A model generated the notes under the pieces. The model was not told the origin of the DNA and ran no database searches. It worked only from the letters and a program-made list of their open reading frames with translations. This document shows, in pieces, positions 26,933 to 34,329 of a stretch of 64,000 nt of DNA (positions within the stretch are counted from its first letter, which is position 1; every line of letters begins with the position of its first letter). The position numbers and the translations under genes are program-made. The stretch is from Pedobacter sp. B4-66 (GTDB lineage Bacteria; Bacteroidota; Bacteroidia; Sphingobacteriales; Sphingobacteriaceae): contig NZ_JAFVME010000009.1 in NCBI RefSeq assembly GCF_018492665.1, forward strand, positions 62,001 to 126,000, in the 5' to 3' direction.

Positions 26933-27658
26933 TTAGTCGACTTTAATAGCTTGTAATGCTTTGCCATTTAAAGAAATCGTTGCCTGATCTGAAATCGTAT
27001 AATGTGTTTTGGTGATATTTGGGTCCATTAAGTCAAGACTACCTGAGCCGGGAATATCAAAAGCAGCCGTATTGATTTGATTTGCCGACGAGAGTACCAA
27101 ACTGGCATTGCCTTGTTCCTTATTACCGATCAGCGCATTTAGTTTACCTACTTTCAATTTTTCTAAAAATGTTCTGGTGTATTTTCCCAAATCCAATTGC
27201 ATAGAATCTTGCTCGAAACCTGAAATATTAATACCACCTGAAATGTTTGCTCTTTTTTCTTCCTCTTTATCCTTATGGTAAGCGCGACTGGTTAGCTTAA
27301 CCGTATTTGGCATAATTAAAATCAATTCATTGTCCCATATCTGAAACCCGTCGTCTTTTGCAGCCTTTGTCAGGTCAATTTTTATGGTGTTTCCGTTTTT
27401 TGTCCATACCAAATTTCCTTTGAGCCTATCTCTTAGCCATAGCCCTGCCGTTTTACCCTGCTGGATACGGATGGTAATTCTATTGGCCGACAAAAGTTCG
27501 ACTTCGTTAACATCTTTAACGGCGTTAAACGTTAAACCATAATACGGATTTTTATAATTCCCCTTTAAAAAGGATGCCTTAAGACTAAAATTGTAGGCTG
27601 TAAGGCCAATAAATGTGGCAACCACGGCTGCTATTATAAACATTGTGCTGGTTTTCAT
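26933..27658 (-). CDS. Membrane-anchored DUF2807-like beta-solenoid protein
   Basis: A 241-aa protein with an N-terminal hydrophobic segment (about 6-27). The remainder is beta-rich with short repeats: VNEVELLSANRITIRIQQG, GNTIKIDL, ELILIMPNTVKL, GINISGF, GSGSLDLMD and ISDQATISLNG. This is how the putative adhesin 'head GIN' (DUF2807) domains look, although the match is loose. It is the last gene of the ABC/GntR operon, 12 bases after the regulator. DUF2807-like proteins are often found with GntR-YtrA regulators and ABC exporters in Bacteroidota, probably as envelope-stress components. Function is not established. Confidence 0.6.
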   Translation of the reverse strand: MKTSTMFIIAAVVATFIGLTAYNFSLKASFLKGNYKNPYYGLTFNAVKDVNEVELLSANRITIRIQQGKTAGLWLRDRLKGNLVWTKNGNTIKIDLTKAAKDDGFQIWDNELILIMPNTVKLTSRAYHKDKEEEKRANISGGINISGFEQDSMQLDLGKYTRTFLEKLKVGKLNALIGNKEQGNASLVLSSANQINTAAFDIPGSGSLDLMDPNITKTHYTISDQATISLNGKALQAIKVD

Positions 27659-27670
27659 AATTTATTTAGT

Positions 27671-28039
27671 TTAGTAGTTTTGTGCTTTAAAAATCTCAAA
27701 TCGCTCTGCAATATCCTCTACGCTAATACCTAGCAGATACATGCTTTTGAATAACTCCGGAAGTTCCAACCCCAGAAAACGCTCTTTGCTGTAGTTTTTC
27801 ACCTTCAACACCGCATCTGGTGCGATAAAAAAACCTATCCCTCGTTTGTTCGCAATCACCTCTTTACCTTGCAAAAATTCGTATGCTCTCACCACGGTAA
27901 GGGGGTTAACCTGCAGATCGGCAGCCAATTCACGAACTGAGGGCAGTTTTTGCTCGGGCAACCATTTCTCCAACATGATATTTTCAGTTACATAACCTGC
28001 AATCTGCATGTATATCGCTTCATTCTCTCTAAACTCCAT
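27671..28039 (-). CDS. GntR-family regulator, YtrA subfamily
   Basis: A 122-aa regulator: winged helix (about 10-75: LPSVRELAADLQVNPLTVVRAYEFLQ) followed by a short helical dimerisation tail and no ligand-binding domain, which is the YtrA pattern. YtrA proteins repress ABC transporter operons and often respond to cell-wall-active compounds. Here the gene lies within the operon it should control, third after the ATPase and permease, 1 base after the permease stop. The two tandem palindromes at 29678-29729 on the operon promoter are the expected binding sites for a dimeric autoregulator. Confidence 0.92.
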   Translation of the reverse strand: MEFRENEAIYMQIAGYVTENIMLEKWLPEQKLPSVRELAADLQVNPLTVVRAYEFLQGKEVIANKRGIGFFIAPDAVLKVKNYSKERFLGLELPELFKSMYLLGISVEDIAERFEIFKAQNY

Positions 28040-28040
28040 C

Positions 28041-28820
28041 TTACACTTGTTTTTCTTTTAGCCTGAAATAGGTACTTACCCAAAGGATCACCGAAATCAG
28101 AATAGCTATAATTACTGCAATAATATAGCTTGTTTGTGTTGGCTCAATATATACATATTCTTTATTTATGATAAGCCCGACCATGTTAAAGGGAATGCCA
28201 TTGTTAATCTCTTCTTGAAATATAGCATGAAGTAGAATCGGGTTTAAAAGGCACAGCATCGCTATAAAAATAAAAAAACTAAATACCGTTTTTATAAAAT
28301 GAAGCTTCTCAAAAAATACAGCACCAAAAAAACATATGGAATGTAAAATAGCGAAAATTAAAAATGACACCCAGACTTTCCTATCAGTAGAAAATACGTT
28401 TATAACTTCCATTTTATCTGACGAATTTGCATTCGAAATCGTGATCACCAAGTAATCAATAGCATAAAAACAACCCAAAAAAACCAACTGGAATATTACA
28501 AAAGAATAAATCCATGCCACCAGATATTTTTCGAAATGAGAAGCCGGAAGTGCTAAAGTGGAGATAGATTTCTTTCTATCGCCCAGATCAGTAAAGATCA
28601 GGCTGGTAAAAATAGTCCCTGAAAAAAACAGAAAATTTATAAACATAGCGGCCTGTATAACAGGCCCCATATGCCCCTTGGTACTGTAACTTATAAAACC
28701 CAGAATTAGAATTAATACCCCAATTAATACGCCTGTTGACATTAAATACGTTTTATATTGCTCGGCGGTGTGTTTCTTGAACAAGTTAAGAAAGCGGTTA
28801 AAGTTGAAAGTTTCGTTCAT
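28041..28820 (-). CDS. ABC transporter permease-like membrane protein
   Basis: A 259-aa protein with six hydrophobic helices (around 22-45, 55-78, 105-130, 155-175, 183-205 and 230-252). It resembles the ABC-2 type permeases that pair with YtrB-like ATPases: the first cytoplasmic loop contains DLGDRKKSISTLALPASHFEKYLVAW, split here as a basic loop and an ASHFEK motif. It lies 8 bases after the ATPase gene and would form the exporter channel with it. Substrate unknown; lipid, peptide or antibiotic extrusion is typical of this group. Confidence 0.75.
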   Translation of the reverse strand: MNETFNFNRFLNLFKKHTAEQYKTYLMSTGVLIGVLILILGFISYSTKGHMGPVIQAAMFINFLFFSGTIFTSLIFTDLGDRKKSISTLALPASHFEKYLVAWIYSFVIFQLVFLGCFYAIDYLVITISNANSSDKMEVINVFSTDRKVWVSFLIFAILHSICFFGAVFFEKLHFIKTVFSFFIFIAMLCLLNPILLHAIFQEEINNGIPFNMVGLIINKEYVYIEPTQTSYIIAVIIAILISVILWVSTYFRLKEKQV

Positions 28821-28828
28821 GATAGCGG

Positions 28829-29659
28829 TTATTTTAAAGACTCAATTACAGCAGTGTGATCATCAATTATTGCATTAAAGAGCAGCTCCATATCAACCTT
28901 ATTATTATGTTGTTGATTGTTGATACTAATGGTATTATTACCGATAGCATTAGGTGCAGTATATAATATTCCCTCCTTATTGGCATTACCTGAAGTACTG
29001 AAAAGTAAGCGGTCGCCAATATCATCCAGGCTCTTATTCAGTACAATTTCTTTTTTGTGAAGGACAAGTAAGGTATCAATCAGACTGTCCAGATCTCTAA
29101 CCTGATGGGTAGATATGATCATACAGCGATCTTCTGTAATTGAAGAAGCCATGATTCTTCTGAACTGGACTTTCGAAGGAATATCAAGCCCGTTTGTAGG
29201 CTCGTCCATTATCAGCAATGAGGTATTGGTGGCCAAGCCAAAAGTTATCATTACCTTTTTCTGCTGTCCAAAGGACAGCTGGTTTAAATTATCATCGGCA
29301 TTAACATCAAACTCCGCAAGCAATTTATCGAATAGTGAATGATCAAATTTTGGATAAAAATGAGCAGTGCGACGAACAAACTCTCTGCCTGAAAGCGAGG
29401 GCAACTCCATCTCTTCCGGAATAAAAAACAATTCCTGTAAAAAAGAAGGAAGTCGTTTGGCCGCACTTAAACCATTAACCTTGCAGGTACCCTCAGTTGG
29501 GAATACTAAACCTGCAATATTTTTAAGTAAGGTTGATTTACCAGCTCCATTTTTCCCTAACAGGCCGTAGATATGGCCAGTCTCCAGATTAAGGTTCAGA
29601 TTCCAAAACAGCAGTGCTTTTTTTCTGTATCCGAAACTAAGATTTGTTAATTCGATCAT
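28829..29659 (-). CDS. ABC transporter ATP-binding protein
   Basis: A 276-aa nucleotide-binding subunit. Walker A is GLLGKNGAGKST (K41), the Q-loop region is PEEMELPS, the signature is LSFGQQKK, Walker B is LLIMDEPTNG, and the switch His is in STHQVRDLD. A C-terminal extension of about 70 residues ends the protein. It is the first gene of an operon ATPase-permease-GntR-DUF2807. It starts 18 bases downstream of the first palindrome, so its transcription must start within or next to the operator. Confidence 0.95.
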   Translation of the reverse strand: MIELTNLSFGYRKKALLFWNLNLNLETGHIYGLLGKNGAGKSTLLKNIAGLVFPTEGTCKVNGLSAAKRLPSFLQELFFIPEEMELPSLSGREFVRRTAHFYPKFDHSLFDKLLAEFDVNADDNLNQLSFGQQKKVMITFGLATNTSLLIMDEPTNGLDIPSKVQFRRIMASSITEDRCMIISTHQVRDLDSLIDTLLVLHKKEIVLNKSLDDIGDRLLFSTSGNANKEGILYTAPNAIGNNTISINNQQHNNKVDMELLFNAIIDDHTAVIESLK

Positions 29660-29677
29660 AGTTTTGTGAGTAAGTAA

Positions 29678-29703
29678 TACTGTAATACATATGTAGTACA
29701 GTA
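29678..29703. promoter_or_regulatory. Operator-like palindrome 1 (GntR/YtrA operon)
   Basis: A 26-base dyad: TACTGTAATACAT joined directly to ATGTAGTACAGTA, with one mismatched pair. It covers the expected transcription start of the ABC operon and lies 18 bases before the ATPase ATG. Outer TACTGTA/TACAGTA arms resemble the spaced dyads bound by YtrA-type regulators. Assignment to the operon's own GntR protein is inferred. Confidence 0.65.
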
Positions 29704-29734
29704 CAAATGTAAATATAGTATTTACATTTCCAAA
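29704..29734 (-). promoter_or_regulatory. Bacteroidota-type promoter of the ABC/GntR operon
   Basis: Read on the minus strand: TTTG (29734-29731), exactly 19 bases, then TACATTTG (29711-29704), matching the -33/-7 consensus TTTG-N19-TAnnTTTG. Transcription would start near 29697, inside palindrome 1, leaving a leader of about 40 bases. Confidence 0.65.
29705..29729. promoter_or_regulatory. Operator-like palindrome 2 (GntR/YtrA operon)
   Basis: AAATGTAAATA (29705-29715), TAG, TATTTACATTT (29719-29729): 11-base arms with no mismatch. It begins 1 base after palindrome 1 and fills the -7 element and the spacer of the promoter. A repressor bound here would exclude RNA polymerase. Confidence 0.6.
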
Positions 29735-29793
29735 CTAATTCACAAATTATTTGAAATCACTGGCTTAAAACCATTGAAATACACTTTTAGAAG

Positions 29794-31458
29794 CTATTTA
29801 AATGGGATTACTTTAAACTCGAATAAAGAAACTTTTGTGTTATTGGTACTTACTGTTACAGAAAATGCATACTCTTTTCCTTTTTCAAAGTTATAATCTG
29901 TAAGTACATTAACATCAGTTTTACCGTATGGCTGCAATACCGGAACCACTACACTGCCTAAACTTTTCTGCTCATTACCAATAAGGCAGGTAACTGTTAA
30001 GGAACTTTGTTTTGATGCAACCTGACCAAAGTTCTCTACTGGTATTTTTAAGGCCGTTTTGTTATTGGCGTTTGCACTGAATATTGGTTTACGTGCAGAA
30101 AGAATTGCCTCATTATAGTTTAACCATGGTACACGGGTGTATCCATAAAGTAATTTACCCGAAGAATACTTGCCGATTAGCTTTGGTGCAAATTCGTCTT
30201 TTGTTATTCCATTACCCTTGGCATCAAAGTTCACTATTAAATCCTTATTTGATTTCTCAACACTCAGAACCTTACTGCCTTTACCAAAATTAACTTCCGA
30301 TGATGCGCCGAAACGCAAGGATTTAATGTCGATATCTGTTTGCGGATTAAATCCATTTTCTGCTGTAATTTTAACCCGGATAACCTTGTTTTTTGCAGTT
30401 GGCAACTCCTTGTTAAGCATGGTTAATAAGACTCCGGGGTTCAATGGAACACCTATATTTTTTGAACTATGACGGTCATTTGCTTTATCATCTGCTTTTG
30501 AAGTATCTATGACTGCAAAGTTTGCCTGAATAGCTCTTCCGAACTTATCTTGAAATATTTTAATCCTTTCGAATTTATACCAGTCTTCCACTCGTCCGTC
30601 TTCATGCACTGCAACTCCTGGTGTGTAAGCCTCTCCGGGATCAGTAACCCAATTTAGGCCATCCTTTGAGCGTTGATAAAAGGCTATTCTGCCAAGCCAA
30701 TCATTAACAATTAAGTGATACTGAACCTGATCTCGCCAGATCACCGGATCTTCGAATTCGCCCTTTACATTAGGGTACACCCTCCTATCGGTAATTTGAT
30801 TGTAAGATGAAATACCAGTTTTGCTGATCCATGCTCCTCCTCCTCTGCACACCATTAGATAAGAGCCATCTTCCCTTTGGGCAAAGGTTAAATTAGATAA
30901 GCCTTCTATAATTGGACGATCTCTATTTTCAAAATCAAACTTCTTTAACTCCCAGGGGCCATTTAAACCATTTGAAATATAATAGCTATCAATAATGTAA
31001 ATTACATACCTACCATCCTTAAGGCGAAATCCTTCAGGATTATGTCCGTGACCTATAGTATCTTTTATAACAAATGGGCCAATTGAATTATTGCTTACTG
31101 TATGGTAAACAATAGAATTAGGCCACTCTGCATGACCTTTTGGAGAACTTTCGAGCCAGCCACACACATAAAGGTGATACAGTTTATCATCTCCCAGAAG
31201 GATCTTTCCCCCCCAATAAGACCTTGTTCTATCTTCAATACCATTATCTACATACCGTGGCAATACATTTTTAGCACCCCAGGTATCGCTACTTAGCTTT
31301 CCTTTTGGCATAGGTAATATACGATCTATAAAACGTGCGCCTTTAACCAGCTGTTTCCATTCTTCCGGACGAGGCCTTTCGGTGATTTGGGCAATGAGAT
31401 TATAGGGGGCAAAAAAGAAAGTAAAAATGGTAAGGCCAACAAATAAGTATTTTTTCAT
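29794..31458 (-). CDS. Secreted five-bladed-propeller glycoside hydrolase (GH43-like)
   Basis: A 554-aa protein with a signal peptide (1-24). Residues about 60-370 show the alternating strands and short acidic loops of a five-bladed propeller: YWGGKILLGDDKLYHLYVCGW, split by turns, GHGHNPEGFRLKDGRYVIY, SNLTFAQREDGSYLMVCRG, and GEFEDPVIWRDQ with an ED-P motif like the GH43 general-acid strand. A C-terminal beta-sandwich (about 380-554) follows. It most resembles GH43/GH117-type enzymes acting on furanosides or galactans, but I cannot fix the family number. It is divergent from the GH127 gene at 31677 and lies in a carbohydrate-degrading cluster. Confidence 0.6.
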   Translation of the reverse strand: MKKYLFVGLTIFTFFFAPYNLIAQITERPRPEEWKQLVKGARFIDRILPMPKGKLSSDTWGAKNVLPRYVDNGIEDRTRSYWGGKILLGDDKLYHLYVCGWLESSPKGHAEWPNSIVYHTVSNNSIGPFVIKDTIGHGHNPEGFRLKDGRYVIYIIDSYYISNGLNGPWELKKFDFENRDRPIIEGLSNLTFAQREDGSYLMVCRGGGAWISKTGISSYNQITDRRVYPNVKGEFEDPVIWRDQVQYHLIVNDWLGRIAFYQRSKDGLNWVTDPGEAYTPGVAVHEDGRVEDWYKFERIKIFQDKFGRAIQANFAVIDTSKADDKANDRHSSKNIGVPLNPGVLLTMLNKELPTAKNKVIRVKITAENGFNPQTDIDIKSLRFGASSEVNFGKGSKVLSVEKSNKDLIVNFDAKGNGITKDEFAPKLIGKYSSGKLLYGYTRVPWLNYNEAILSARKPIFSANANNKTALKIPVENFGQVASKQSSLTVTCLIGNEQKSLGSVVVPVLQPYGKTDVNVLTDYNFEKGKEYAFSVTVSTNNTKVSLFEFKVIPFK

Positions 31459-31676
31459 TTTTAGAGATCAACTAAATTCAATAACAAATAAAGCGCATTC
31501 TTATCTGCAGAATCTCAAATTCTTATCCATTCATTAAGTAATATTAACATTCACTAATAGCACTCGACCATTCGTTTCAAAAATTCTTCAGATTGTATCA
31601 ATTTATCAATAAGAGCTGAAACAGTTATTATTTTATAATAAACTTGTTCTTTAAACACACAAAGCCATTTATAAAT

Positions 31677-34199
31677 ATGAACGTTAAGAAATCAATAATC
31701 TTAGCATTTGCTTCGATTCCATCATTGCTCTTTGCTCAAAATAGTCCCGGTAAAGCATATGTGTACAACCGCGCACCACTAACTGCGGATACGTATATTC
31801 AGCTTCCCCTTGGTAGTATAAAAGCCAAGGGCTGGTTATTGAAACAGTTGGAATTGCAAAAAGATGGAGCAACAGGTCATGCTGAGGAGCTTTATCCGGA
31901 AGCATCGAATCTTGGTGCTGAATCTGATTGGTTAGGCGGCAATGGCGAAGGCTGGGAACGTGTTCCTTATTATGTAAAAGGACTTATTGTGCTGGCCTAT
32001 ACATTGGATAATCCTGATTTAAAGGCAAAATCTCAGAAGTGGATTAACTGGACATTAGAGCATCAGCAGGCAAACGGAGCCTTTGGCCCTGCAAAAATGA
32101 ACGATTGGTGGCCAAGAATGCCAATGATGTATGCTATACAAAGCTATTATGAGGCTACCGGTGATGAGCGGGTAATTGGCTTTTTTGCTAAATATTTTAA
32201 GTATCAGCTAGAGAATCTGGATAAAAAACCATTAACAGAATGGAGCAAATCAAGAACTGGTGACAATATAGAATTGGTGTTATGGTTATACAACAGAACG
32301 GGTGAAAAATCTCTTTTAACGTTAGCAGAAAAGTTAAAATCGCAGGCTTATCCATGGGCTGATATCTACACGAAGAATCAGTTTTATCACTATGGGGATG
32401 ATTTTCATACCAAACACAGCGTGAGTGTTGGTCAGGCGCTTAAACTTCCGGCAATCTACTCCCAACTTAACAATACTCCGTTTTACAGAGACGCCACCGA
32501 AAAAGGAATTGGTAATTTAATGAGAGACCATGGTCAGTCATCGGGCATTGCATCGGGTACTGAGTTTTTGGCTGGCAGAAGTTCATTTCAGGGAACTGAA
32601 ACGTGTACTGTTGTAGAATGGATGCAAAGTTTGGAAACCACAGCAAGAATAATTCATGATGCTGAGATTGGAGATAGATTGGAGAAAATTGCATTTAATA
32701 CGCTCCCTGCACAGTTTAGCAGAGACATTAAATCTCATTTATATTATACGCAACCAAACCAGATTGTATGTAAACATGGTAACTCTGGTTTCGACGAGGA
32801 TTATGATGGTGGTTTACTGTTGAGTCCGTACTCGGGTATGGGATGTTGCAGGTACAACATGCACATGGGATGGCCTTATTTTGTGAAAAACAGCTGGGTA
32901 GCAACTCCTGATAAAGGTTTAGCCGTAATTGCTTATGCACCGGTTGAAGTAAATGCTTTTGTAGCTGATGCAGTTCCAGTTAAACTTAATGTGGTAACTA
33001 ATTATCCGTTTGAAGAAGCCATCAGAATTAAAATAGGTTTATCAAAAACTGCTGCTTTTCCTTTGAAACTAAGGATACCGGAATGGTGTAAAAACCCGCA
33101 GATAGCTGTCAATGGGAAATCATTATCAGGCGTTAAAACTGGTCAGATTTACACCATCAACAGAACATGGAACACCAATGATGAGGTTGTACTTAATTTC
33201 CCAATGGAGGTAAAAGTATCAGATCAGGTGAACAAGTCGGTAACTGTAGAGCGCGGGCCACTGGTTTATGGTTTGCAGATGGATGCGAAATACAGCATCC
33301 GTAAAAAACATCCTGTAGAGGGCTTTTTTGACTATGAGGTATCATCGGCCTCCCCATGGAATTATGGATTGGTGATAGATCGCAATAACCTTACGAAATC
33401 TATAAAAGTGCAAAATACTGCAATGCCTGAAAATCCTTTTATACAAGCGACTACGCCTGTTAAGTTAAAGGTTTCTGCTAAAAAAATACCTTCGTGGACT
33501 TTGGCTTATAATAAAATGCATGCTTTTGAAGTACCAAGAAGCCCGGTAGTATCAACAGAACAAACGGAAGAAATAACCCTTACTCCTTTTGGAAGTGAGA
33601 ACATCAGGGTAAGTAACTTCCCTGTAATTGGTACTCCTGAAAGTGCGGGTAAGTTGTTTAAAGAGAATTTTGACAATGCGACTGTTAAAGATTGGTTATT
33701 GTATGGAGGCAGCTGGTTCATTAAAGACGGAGCAATCCATGCCGCATCCAATAAAGGTTCGTGGGGTTATGGAATACATGGCTCAAAAGCTATGGCAAGC
33801 AGTACCATGTTTAAAGATTTGAGTTATGAGGCTACAGTACAGTTAAACTCAAAAGGTAATGCGGGATTGGCTTTTAGAGTTACAGATGCTGTTCTTGGTG
33901 CAGATATGTACAAAGGTTATTACTTAGGCATCGATGCTGAAACAGGAGTAATACAATTGGGTAAATCATCTGATCAGAAATGGGTACCGCTTGCATCTCA
34001 ACAGGAAAAATTAGAGATTGGAAAGTCGTATAAGGTTAAAATAGAGGCCAGGGGCAGCGAAATTAAAGTATACTTTAATGGATCAGCTAAGCCGTTGTTT
34101 GCTGTAACAGATGCAGAATTTACAAGCGGGATGATCGGCGTTAGGGCTTATGATTCGCTGGCAAGCATTGACAATTTACTGGCTAAGGAATTGAAGTAA
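31677..34199 (+). CDS. GH127-family secreted enzyme with C-terminal jelly-roll domain
   Basis: About 840 aa from MNVKKSIILAFASIP (31677), which starts a good signal peptide; an upstream in-frame ATG at 31644 gives a poor one. The GH127 barrel has WLGGNGEGWERVPYY, NDWWPRMPMM and the zinc/catalytic set E-T-C (E319, C321 counted from 31644) and CC (401-402, GMGCCRYNMHMGWP). A beta-sandwich with VERGPLVYGLQ follows. The last 190 residues form an extra concanavalin-like or DUF1080-like jelly-roll (FKENFDNATVKDWLLYGGSW, GLAFRVTD, YKVKIEARG), absent from the 11344 relative and probably carbohydrate-binding. Likely an arabinofuranosidase-type exo-enzyme. Confidence 0.82.
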   Translation: MNVKKSIILAFASIPSLLFAQNSPGKAYVYNRAPLTADTYIQLPLGSIKAKGWLLKQLELQKDGATGHAEELYPEASNLGAESDWLGGNGEGWERVPYYVKGLIVLAYTLDNPDLKAKSQKWINWTLEHQQANGAFGPAKMNDWWPRMPMMYAIQSYYEATGDERVIGFFAKYFKYQLENLDKKPLTEWSKSRTGDNIELVLWLYNRTGEKSLLTLAEKLKSQAYPWADIYTKNQFYHYGDDFHTKHSVSVGQALKLPAIYSQLNNTPFYRDATEKGIGNLMRDHGQSSGIASGTEFLAGRSSFQGTETCTVVEWMQSLETTARIIHDAEIGDRLEKIAFNTLPAQFSRDIKSHLYYTQPNQIVCKHGNSGFDEDYDGGLLLSPYSGMGCCRYNMHMGWPYFVKNSWVATPDKGLAVIAYAPVEVNAFVADAVPVKLNVVTNYPFEEAIRIKIGLSKTAAFPLKLRIPEWCKNPQIAVNGKSLSGVKTGQIYTINRTWNTNDEVVLNFPMEVKVSDQVNKSVTVERGPLVYGLQMDAKYSIRKKHPVEGFFDYEVSSASPWNYGLVIDRNNLTKSIKVQNTAMPENPFIQATTPVKLKVSAKKIPSWTLAYNKMHAFEVPRSPVVSTEQTEEITLTPFGSENIRVSNFPVIGTPESAGKLFKENFDNATVKDWLLYGGSWFIKDGAIHAASNKGSWGYGIHGSKAMASSTMFKDLSYEATVQLNSKGNAGLAFRVTDAVLGADMYKGYYLGIDAETGVIQLGKSSDQKWVPLASQQEKLEIGKSYKVKIEARGSEIKVYFNGSAKPLFAVTDAEFTSGMIGVRAYDSLASIDNLLAKELK

Positions 34200-34229
34200 G
34201 GTATCCCGTCATTCTATTAGCACTATCGA

Positions 34230-34303
34230 TATTCTGAATTTATTTCAGAATACCTCTTAAGCAGGCATAAGAATAGCATGTGGGAGCTATACCCTCCCAC
34301 ATG
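34230..34303. terminator. Two hairpins between convergent GH127 and GH2 genes
   Basis: TATTCTGAA/TTCAGAATA (34230-34238, 34244-34252, 5-base loop) and CATGTGGGAG/CTCCCACATG (34277-34286, 34294-34303, 7-base loop) are perfect inverted repeats. They lie between two converging genes, where bidirectional terminators are expected, but neither has a proper U-tract. They may instead protect 3' ends. Confidence 0.5.
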
Positions 34304-34329
34304 TACTGAACAAGAATAGATATTTGGAC

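Noticed and set aside
31625..31641. TTATTAT/ATAATAA dyad before the GH127 gene
   Set aside because: Perfect but only A and T in an AT-rich leader, so likely by chance.
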